A program made the position numbers and the translations under genes. Under the pieces are notes generated by a model. It made no database searches. It was given only the letters and a program-made list of their open reading frames with translations, and was not told the origin of the DNA. From Planctomycetaceae bacterium (GTDB taxonomy: Bacteria > Planctomycetota > Planctomycetia > Pirellulales > Thermoguttaceae), in the NCBI GenBank assembly GCA_009783865.1, contig WRCR01000082.1:1-11564 (forward strand): a stretch of 11,564 nt of DNA. The letters run 5' to 3'. This document shows, in pieces, positions 7,369 to 11,564 of the stretch; within the stretch, counting starts at the first letter, position 1; each line of letters opens with the position of its first letter.

Positions 7369-9009
7369 TTATTCGTCTGTCTGCTGTTCCAGCAATTTTT
7401 GGTCAATTTGTTTAGTTGCGTTTGCCCCTAATCTTTTCAAATTTTCTATCCGTCCGATAATTGTTGTTCCTCTTTGCGACGACCTCGACAGTTTATTAAA
7501 AGCATCTTCATAAGATTTTTGTGCATCTCTAATTTTATCCCCCACTGTTTCTAAATCCTTTATAAATCCGACAAATTTATCGTACAAATTTCCTGCTTCT
7601 TTGGCGATTTCAAAAACATTGCGTTTTTGATTTTCCTGCAGCCAGATAAATGTTATCGTTTTCAATGTAGCAAGCAGCGTTGAAACGGAAACCAAACACA
7701 CTTTTTTGTTAATAGCGTCATTAAACAGTGTCGGCTGGTGTTGCAATGCAAGATATAGTGCCGGTTCAACCGGAACAAAAAGGAATACGAAGTCCAGTGT
7801 GTTTATATCAAGATTGTGATATGACTTTTTACTCAATTCGTCAATGTGCCTTTTAATGCTGACTATATGTTCTGCCAATGCGGTTTCCTGCTGCTTTTTA
7901 TCATCGGTGTCGCAATATCTTGTGTATGCCGTCAATGAAACTTTGCTGTCAACTACGTAGTGCCGGTCTTCGGGTAAATCAATCACGTAATCCGGTCGAA
8001 CATTAGCACCATCATCCGTTTTGAAATTTACTTGTTTGCGATAGTGAGTTCCTTCCTGTAATCCCGATGCCTCTAAAATCTTTTCCAACTGGAATTCCCC
8101 CCAATCTCCTTGTGTCTTTGAATTACCGGCTAATGCGGTGGTCAATTTCTTTGCCTCATCTGTCATTTTTGTATTCATTTCAATGATATATTCTAGTTGC
8201 TTTTTCAATCCCGCTCTTTCCTGCCCTTCTGTGTAGTAAGCTTCTTTTACCTGCTTATCAAATTCGGCTATTTTTTCTTTGAGCGGGTCAACTATCGTTG
8301 CGAGTTCTTTTTGATTGGTCTCGCCGAATCTTTTACTATGTTCTTCAAAAATCTTATGCGCAAAAATTTCAAAGTCCGCCTGCATTTTGTCATGGACTTG
8401 TTGCAAAATCGCAGCAAATTCTTTTTCTCTTTCCATTTCTTTTTCCTGCCGGTACTTGTTTTCCTCTGTTAACCGTGATATTTCGGCAGTTTGAGATTTT
8501 ATTTCTGCATCCCTTTGCTCAATACTTTTTTGTAAATTAATGCGTTCTGCCGACAACAATGAATTATTCTGTTCGAGATTTTGATTTGCTTCCGTCAAAC
8601 GTGATAATTCCGCTGTTAACCGTGATATTTCGGCAGTTTGCGATTTTATTTCTGCATACTTTTGTTCTATAAATTTTTGTAAATCAATGCGTTCTTCCGA
8701 TAACTGTGAATTATTATGTTCAAGATTTTGATTTGCTTCTGTCAAACGAGATATATCAGCAATTCTTGTACTTTCAGAATTTTGCAACACGTCAAAATTT
8801 TGTTTGAGTTCTGCATAAATCGATTGCGAAATATAGCGTTTTTCAATTTCGCTGATGGTGAGAGTGTCCTTTTGGTGTATCTCATTCCAAGAAGCGGCAA
8901 GACGTAAGCCGAAAACCAAACCGGCTAAAGTCCCAAATATGACACAAAGAGCAGAAATAAATACGTAAGCCATCATGGTTATAAAATTAATAAAGGTTTG
9001 AAAGCCCAC
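7369..9009 (-). CDS. rmuC: DNA recombination protein RmuC homologue
   Basis: RmuC proteins are membrane-anchored coiled-coil proteins with a nuclease-like C-terminal domain; in E. coli loss of rmuC raises inversion at short inverted repeats. The 546-residue product has an N-terminal membrane segment (about 12-38), a long coiled coil (about 50-300) and the RmuC domain. The domain shows QGDWGEFQLEKIL (300-312), RPDYVIDLPE (338-347), YVVDSKVSLTAY (351-362, with the D-x-K pair D354/K356) and FVPVEPALYLAL (411-422). The start is GTG: AAAAGG lies 5 nt before it, whereas the next ATG (residue 12) has no such site and would cut into the membrane segment. The coiled coil holds a 49-residue tandem duplication. 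The upstream region is a 378-nt leader from a visible promoter. Confidence 0.93.
   Translation of the reverse strand: MGFQTFINFITMMAYVFISALCVIFGTLAGLVFGLRLAASWNEIHQKDTLTISEIEKRYISQSIYAELKQNFDVLQNSESTRIADISRLTEANQNLEHNNSQLSEERIDLQKFIEQKYAEIKSQTAEISRLTAELSRLTEANQNLEQNNSLLSAERINLQKSIEQRDAEIKSQTAEISRLTEENKYRQEKEMEREKEFAAILQQVHDKMQADFEIFAHKIFEEHSKRFGETNQKELATIVDPLKEKIAEFDKQVKEAYYTEGQERAGLKKQLEYIIEMNTKMTDEAKKLTTALAGNSKTQGDWGEFQLEKILEASGLQEGTHYRKQVNFKTDDGANVRPDYVIDLPEDRHYVVDSKVSLTAYTRYCDTDDKKQQETALAEHIVSIKRHIDELSKKSYHNLDINTLDFVFLFVPVEPALYLALQHQPTLFNDAINKKVCLVSVSTLLATLKTITFIWLQENQKRNVFEIAKEAGNLYDKFVGFIKDLETVGDKIRDAQKSYEDAFNKLSRSSQRGTTIIGRIENLKRLGANATKQIDQKLLEQQTDE
8466..8759 (-). repeat. 147-bp tandem duplication in the RmuC coiled coil
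   Basis: 8466-8612 and 8613-8759 are similar at the DNA level, for example TGTTAACCGTGATATTTCGG occurs in both at an offset of exactly 147 bases. The protein units are residues 87-135 and 136-184, each starting SRLTEANQNLE and containing AEIKSQTAEISRLT. The length of 49 residues equals seven heptads, so the coiled-coil register is kept. Divergence between the copies at scattered positions shows the duplication is not brand new. Confidence 0.9.
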
Positions 9010-9014
9010 GGCAA

Positions 9015-9020
9015 CCTTTT
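9015..9020 (-). promoter_or_regulatory. Ribosome binding site supporting the GTG start of rmuC
   Basis: On the minus strand AAAAGG ends 5 nt before GTG at 9009-9007. The alternative ATG at 8976-8974 is preceded by TTATAACC with no purine-rich site. This favours GTG as the start. Confidence 0.6.
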
Positions 9021-9025
9021 CGTCA

Positions 9026-9387
9026 CAAAAAAATTGCCAGCAGATACGACATGGTGAAGTATCGGTCAGGGATTAAAGTTTGGCAGAGCCACCAACAGAA
9101 CCACTCAAGAACAGGAGCGGCACGCCAATGAGAAACGGAACAATCCCTCCGACCAAAGAGGCGCATCACTAACATGAAAGGCGCAATGCTGATTCTGTCC
9201 GTAGATATACACGCGACACTCCCTTAACGGGAGTCACGCAACTTTGTATACCACCGATAATTTTCTACTCCGGTTGCCCGGTGGTCTTGTAGAAAACTGT
9301 CGTCGCCGAAGCGATTCTCATTGTTTGTTGTCGTACTCAATAATTCAATCCATTCCGGCACCACGCCGGACAGGTATTTTCAATTAC
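9026..9387 (-). ncRNA. Candidate structured RNA: independent ncRNA or long leader of rmuC
   Basis: A promoter at 9422-9394 should start a transcript near 9387, and no convincing gene lies in the next 378 nt. In transcript order the following can fold: TCCGGC/GCCGGA around a 5-nt loop (9370-9354); UCGC-UUCG-GCGA, a UUCG tetraloop hairpin (9314-9303); UUUUCUAC (9296-9289) with GUAGAAAA (9268-9261), crossed by ACCACCG (9285-9279) with CGGUGGU (9256-9250), an H-type pseudoknot pattern; a competing CCGG-GCAA-CCGG hairpin in the same place; and a long hairpin 9251-9207 with ACUCCC/GGGAGU at its top and GUAUAC/GUGUAU at its base. A terminator-like end follows at 9085-9027. I see no RNase P core sequence, no tmRNA tRNA-like T arm and no SRP domain IV. 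A riboswitch-like or attenuating leader is equally possible. Confidence 0.35.
9027..9085 (-). terminator. Terminator-like end of the rmuC leader RNA
   Basis: On the minus strand UGCCA (9085-9081) can pair with UGGCA (9039-9035), with an inner GAUAC (9063-9059)/GUAUC (9047-9043) stem. A run of seven T (9033-9027) follows after two bases (AA on the transcript, of which one closes the stem). It would release a transcript of about 360 nt just before the rmuC ribosome binding site, or act as an attenuator. The stem is interrupted and not GC-rich, so support is modest. Confidence 0.3.
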
Positions 9388-9393
9388 TCAATC

Positions 9394-9422
9394 AGTATAT
9401 CACATTTTTTCACGGAATGCAA
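9394..9422 (-). promoter_or_regulatory. Extended -10 promoter upstream of the RNA candidate and rmuC
   Basis: On the minus strand TATACT (9399-9394, 5 of 6 bases) is preceded by TGA to give an extended -10 (TGATATACT). TTGCAT (9422-9417) lies 17 nt upstream as a weak -35. The start would fall near 9387, 378 nt ahead of the rmuC GTG. The -35 lies inside the loop of an inverted repeat. Confidence 0.55.
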
Positions 9423-9435
9423 TACCCGTGAAAAA
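9406..9435. promoter_or_regulatory. Perfect 10-bp inverted repeat around the -35 box: possible operator
   Basis: TTTTTCACGG (9406-9415) and CCGTGAAAAA (9426-9435) are perfect inverted copies separated by 10 bases. The -35 hexamer of the rmuC-side promoter (9417-9422) lies in the spacer. Arms one helical turn wide around a -35 box are what a dimeric repressor site would look like. No adjacent regulator gene is present. It lacks a T-run directly after either arm in the right direction, so it is not a good terminator. Confidence 0.45.
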
Positions 9436-9622
9436 TTTTGTATTTTTTTGTATAAAAAGTGTTTTAGCAGGGTAGACAAAGTTTTTGCAGCGAAATTTCT
9501 TTCGCGTTTCTTTCTCCTAATTTTTTCTTACGAATCTATGAAATGAAAAGTTGGTTTTTGTCGATTAGTTTTGGCGGTTTTTGCCGCCATGTCAATTTAT
9601 GAAAATCTGCCTGGAGGTAATC
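9436..9622. other. AT-rich spacer downstream of exbD, no gene seen
   Basis: Together with the RNA candidate this belongs to the 613-base gap between exbD and rmuC. It is T-rich on the plus strand and carries two small hairpins: GCGAAA-TTTC-TTTCGC (9490-9505) and TGGCGG-TTTTTG-CCGCCA (9572-9589). The second lies 34 nt after the exbD stop and could help end that transcript, but no U-run follows it on the minus strand. I see no open frame worth calling. Confidence 0.4.
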
Positions 9623-10060
9623 TTAAGGTTCCTGTTTTTCGATAACTGCAAACGAGACCTTCCAGATACCGGCTTTTGCGGCTTGGACGAGAATCGGCGA
9701 AACAGGTCCGTAAGGAACGTCTTTGTTGATTCGGATTCGCAGTTCTGCGGCTTCGCCCCGCTGTTCAACTTCGCGCCGGAATATCTTCGGCAGTTGTTCC
9801 AATAATTTGTCCGGCGGCAACAGCGTATTACCGAAGTACACTTGACCGGTGGCGGGAATGTTCAATGTTATTTTCCGGTTATCAGATTCCGCAGCAGGCA
9901 TGAACGTCTTCGCTTCCGGCAGTTGCAGCGGCATTGAGACCTCTTGTTTAATCAGCGTGCTGGATACGAGAAAGAAAATCACGAGTTGAAAGATAACATC
10001 GAGCATCGGTGTTAGGTTGATTGAGAATCCTCTTTGATTTTTCCGAACCGGCGGTTTCAT
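9623..10060 (-). CDS. exbD: ExbD/TolR-family biopolymer transport protein
   Basis: ExbD/TolR proteins sit in the inner membrane, use the proton motive force with an ExbB/TolQ partner, and energise TonB-type import or envelope upkeep. The 145-residue product has the usual plan: a short basic cytoplasmic N-terminus, one membrane helix (about 18-36) opening with LTPMLDVIFQLVIFFLV that carries the family's essential aspartate (D21), and a periplasmic domain ending with YGPVSPILVQAAKAG (116-130). The stretch LRIRINKDVPYG matches the family's conserved strand. TAGGA lies 7 nt before the ATG. No exbB/tolQ or tonB gene is adjacent, so the partner must be encoded elsewhere. It diverges from dtd across an 81-bp spacer with a palindrome. 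TolR versus ExbD cannot be settled from this gene alone. Confidence 0.9.
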   Translation of the reverse strand: MKPPVRKNQRGFSINLTPMLDVIFQLVIFFLVSSTLIKQEVSMPLQLPEAKTFMPAAESDNRKITLNIPATGQVYFGNTLLPPDKLLEQLPKIFRREVEQRGEAAELRIRINKDVPYGPVSPILVQAAKAGIWKVSFAVIEKQEP

Positions 10061-10068
10061 GGTATAAT
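10060..10068 (+). promoter_or_regulatory. Extended -10 promoter for dtd
   Basis: TGGTATAAT combines a perfect TATAAT (10063-10068) with an upstream TG. There is no good -35 at the usual distance (TTTCCG), as is common for extended -10 promoters. The start near 10075 would give a leader of about 67 nt containing the GC-rich palindrome. The element overlaps the first base of the divergent exbD start codon and its ribosome binding area, so the two genes could interfere. Confidence 0.45.
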
Positions 10069-10089
10069 CCTACTATGTTTTTGGGGAAA

Positions 10090-10119
10090 ACTAAAGAGGC
10101 GGGGGCTTTAGCCCCCGCA
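10090..10119. repeat. REP-like GC palindrome between exbD and dtd
   Basis: GCGGGGGC (10099-10106) and GCCCCCGC (10111-10118) form a perfect 8-bp stem with a TTTA loop. The core and flanks (10090-10119) recur almost unchanged inside trpB at 1374-1404. It lies in the dtd leader and upstream of exbD, so it could also influence either mRNA; no U-run follows on either strand, arguing against a terminator. Confidence 0.75.
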
Positions 10120-10141
10120 ATACTATTAACAAACAAAATAT

Positions 10142-10594
10142 ATGCGTGCTTGTATCCAACGGGTAAAAAATGCTTCGGTATTCCTGCCGGAGAAAAACGA
10201 AGTCAGCGGAAAAATCGATGCCGGTCTCCTAATTCTGCTCGGCATCAGAACAAACGACACCGCAAAAGAAGCCGAACTGCTAGCCCGAAAATGTTCCGAA
10301 ATGCGAATCTTTGAAGACGACAACGGTAAAATGAACCGAAGCATCACCGACATCTGCGGTAAAATGCTCGTTGTCAGTCAATTCACTCTCTTCGCCGACT
10401 GCCGAAAAGGAAGACGACCAAGTTTCACCGAAGCCGCTCCGCCGGAACTTGCTGAAATACTTTATCAGCATTTCGTTGAAGCCGTCAGGAAATACGGAAT
10501 ATCCGTAGAGACCGGCGTTTTCAAAGCCGAAATGCAGGTACAACTGATAAACAACGGTCCCGTTACGATTTGGCTTGACACGGATTGTTTGTAG
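10142..10594 (+). CDS. dtd: D-aminoacyl-tRNA deacylase
   Basis: Dtd hydrolyses D-aminoacyl-tRNAs (and glycyl-tRNA(Ala)), freeing the tRNA and keeping D-amino acids out of proteins. The 150-residue product has the family's normal length. It begins MRACIQRV and shows KMNRS (63-67), the active-site SQFTL (79-83), CRKGRRPSF (87-95), AAPPELAE (98-105) and the second signature NNGPVT (137-142), whose cis Gly-Pro (G139-P140) enforces chirality. There is no visible Shine-Dalgarno before the ATG. An extended -10 promoter lies in the exbD start region. No partner gene is required; the enzyme is a cytoplasmic homodimer. Confidence 0.97.
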   Translation: MRACIQRVKNASVFLPEKNEVSGKIDAGLLILLGIRTNDTAKEAELLARKCSEMRIFEDDNGKMNRSITDICGKMLVVSQFTLFADCRKGRRPSFTEAAPPELAEILYQHFVEAVRKYGISVETGVFKAEMQVQLINNGPVTIWLDTDCL

Positions 10595-10618
10595 TTCACA
10601 AAGTCAGATGCTTTTTGT

Positions 10619-10670
10619 TTTTACACCTGCGGATGCAAGATATTGCCAAGCCCCGTTTGCCGGTGTAAAA
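10619..10670. repeat. Inverted repeat between dtd and the ATPase remnant
   Basis: TTTTACACC (10619-10627) and GGTGTAAAA (10662-10670) are perfect 9-bp inverted copies with 34 bases between them. It lies 24 nt after the dtd stop and 7 nt before the remnant ORF. The long spacer and lack of a following T-run make it a poor terminator; it could be a protein-binding site or a scar of the event that broke the ATPase gene. Confidence 0.5.
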
Positions 10671-10677
10671 TGCCGTC

Positions 10678-10803
10678 ATGAAACGTCCAGTCAGATTTTT
10701 TAATACAACGGGACCTTGTAATCCCGATGACCATTACATGCTGCCGCCTGCTGAAAGATTGCAGGGCGCACAACTTCACCGTTACGCCGGCGATAAACTC
10801 TAG
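10678..10803 (+). pseudogene. Remnant of a AAA-type ATPase gene (N-terminal 41 codons)
   Basis: The reading frame encodes RFFNTTGPCNPDDHYMLPP (6-24) followed by AERLQGAQLHRYAGDKL and a TAG stop. This is the characteristic N-terminus of a family of AAA-like ATPases in which an FNTTGPC..HYMLPP..RL lead is followed by a strand and the Walker A motif (HAPRQTGKT-type). Here the frame stops just where that strand should begin, and the next gene starts 44 nt later, so the ATPase core is missing rather than frameshifted nearby. No good Shine-Dalgarno precedes the ATG. Family recognition is from memory of the motif. A functional 41-residue peptide is the alternative. Confidence 0.6.
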
Positions 10804-10835
10804 CAGGATGTTAAACAATTACATAAAACATAAAC

Positions 10836-10840
10836 AGGAG
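10836..10840 (+). promoter_or_regulatory. Ribosome binding site of the FAD oxidoreductase gene
   Basis: AGGAG lies 7 nt before the ATG at 10848, one of the best Shine-Dalgarno sites in the window. It fixes the start ahead of a complete signal peptide. Confidence 0.7.
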
Positions 10841-10847
10841 TGAAACC

Positions 10848-11564
10848 ATGTTCACTTTTATTCTAGCGGTTCTCGCCGTTTTTCTTTCCTTCGCATTTGC
10901 AGCCGGAAATGCGGCGGCGCAGGGAAACTACATTGTCGATGTCTGCGTCTATGGCGGAACCCCTTCCGGCATGACCGCAGCAGTTGCCGCAAAGCAGGAA
11001 GGAATGTCCGTGATTGTCATCGAACCAAGCCGCTGGCTCGGCGGGGTACTCGGTGCCGGTATAAAACCGATGCAGGACTGTCCCGAACCGCGAAGCGTCG
11101 GCGGACTAACGAAAACAAAAATTTTCAAGTTGGGCAACCTGCCGCCGCTGTTTCGGCAAGCATCCGCCGATTGGCTTGAAGAAGAAAAAATTCCAGTCAT
11201 CTATGAATACCGTGTTATCTCCGCCCAAAAAGACGGTACCGACATAAAATCAATCCGTCTTGAATACGCACCGCCGGATTCCTTCGGCGTTCCGGCACCG
11301 AAGACAACTGTCTCAATCGACAAGCCCTTCAAAGAAGTACGGGCAAAGAGTTACATTGACGCTTCCTACGAAGGCGATTTAATGAAGGTTGCCGGTGTTG
11401 ACTATTCCGTCGGAAGAGAACCGCAAGCATTACACGACGAAAAAGTTGCCGGAGTTGGTCTGCCGACAAACTGGACACCTATTTCGCCGTATGTTGTTCC
11501 GAATCAACCGGAGAGCGGACTGCTCAAAATGGTCGATGCCGACCACGGCAAAGCAATCGGCGAA
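10848..11564 (+). CDS. Secreted FAD-dependent oxidoreductase (N-terminal 239 residues, C-terminus outside window)
   Basis: The product belongs by motif to the FAD_oxidored group, exported flavoproteins common in planctomycetes and Bacteroidetes whose substrates are mostly unknown. Residues 1-24 are a Sec signal peptide (MFTFILAVLAVFLSFAFA core, then AGNAAAQ). The dinucleotide-binding fold follows: DVCVYGGTPSGMTAAVAAKQ (31-50), the strand SVIVIEP (54-60) ending in the ribose-binding glutamate E59, and WLGGVLGAG (63-71). YIDASYEGDLM (169-179) is the second family mark, where the chain returns to the FAD domain. It stays open to the right edge. The gene starts 44 nt after the ATPase remnant and shares the strand with dtd, but a common promoter is not evident. 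Confidence 0.88.
   Translation, partial: MFTFILAVLAVFLSFAFAAGNAAAQGNYIVDVCVYGGTPSGMTAAVAAKQEGMSVIVIEPSRWLGGVLGAGIKPMQDCPEPRSVGGLTKTKIFKLGNLPPLFRQASADWLEEEKIPVIYEYRVISAQKDGTDIKSIRLEYAPPDSFGVPAPKTTVSIDKPFKEVRAKSYIDASYEGDLMKVAGVDYSVGREPQALHDEKVAGVGLPTNWTPISPYVVPNQPESGLLKMVDADHGKAIGE

Noticed and set aside
8466..8759. CRISPR-like array
   Set aside because: There are only two units of 147 bp, directly adjacent and in frame within a coiled-coil gene.
9023..9175. 50-codon minus-strand ORF rich in Trp and Cys (contains EWFCWWLCQTL)
   Set aside because: It has no ribosome binding site, several other frames in the same stretch are also open for 25-40 codons, and the region folds as RNA. Coding is not supported, though conservation of the frame would change this.
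9026..9387. RNase P RNA, tmRNA, SRP RNA or 6S RNA
   Set aside because: No GAGGAAAGUCC-type core, no tRNA-like GGTTCRA arm, no SRP domain IV motif and no 6S-like long bulged hairpin were found on either strand.
9406..9435. Intrinsic terminator made by the TTTTTCACGG/CCGTGAAAAA repeat
   Set aside because: The T-tracts are on the wrong side of the stem for either direction and a promoter overlaps it, so an operator reading fits better.
10619..10670. Terminator of dtd
   Set aside because: The loop is 34 nt and the downstream arm is followed by AT-poor sequence, not a T-run.

Overview
The window looks like chromosomal DNA of a bacterium of moderate G+C, most likely a planctomycete or a close relative in the PVC group. 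That assignment is inferred from the gene mix: a Tat-exported Gfo/Idh/MocA oxidoreductase, a secreted FAD-dependent oxidoreductase of the FAD_oxidored type, a secreted GH97 glycosidase, a YkgJ-type cysteine-cluster protein and an orphan ExbD. No rRNA or other taxonomic marker gene is present, and ribosomal protein S20 is too short to place the organism by eye.

Layout from left to right. The minus strand carries almost everything up to 10060: a GH97 glycoside hydrolase whose C-terminus lies beyond the left edge (1-1206), trpB (1261-2520), then an overlapping three-gene unit transcribed rpsT > YkgJ-family protein > exported helical-repeat protein (5629 down to 2686), a Tat-exported Gfo/Idh/MocA oxidoreductase (5808-7226), rmuC (7369-9009), a 613-base non-coding stretch (9010-9622), and exbD (9623-10060). 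The plus strand carries dtd (10142-10594), a 41-codon remnant that looks like the N-terminus of a AAA-type ATPase (10678-10803), and a secreted FAD-dependent oxidoreductase running off the right edge (10848-11564).

Regulatory signals are readable for several units. Sigma70-like promoters lie ahead of trpB (TTGCAA-16-TAAAAT), rpsT (TTGACA-17-AATAAT), the Gfo/Idh gene (TTGCCA-17-TATAAT) and the region upstream of rmuC (extended -10 TGATATACT). dtd has an extended -10 (TGGTATAAT) lying across the start of the divergent exbD.

How the genes work together: this is not one pathway. Housekeeping genes (trpB, rpsT, dtd, rmuC) are mixed with exported proteins typical of bacteria that degrade complex glycans (GH97, Gfo/Idh/MocA, FAD-dependent oxidoreductase). 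The clearest shared unit is rpsT-YkgJ-repeat protein, joined by two ATGA stop/start overlaps.

The most interesting non-genic material is: (i) a long leader or independent RNA between a strong promoter and rmuC, with several hairpins, a possible pseudoknot and a terminator-like end; (ii) a 10-bp inverted repeat centred on the -35 box of that promoter; (iii) a GC-rich palindrome that occurs both in the exbD/dtd intergenic space and, nearly identical, inside the trpB reading frame; and (iv) an exact 49-codon (7-heptad) tandem duplication in the RmuC coiled coil. No CRISPR array, tRNA, rRNA or intact mobile element was seen.
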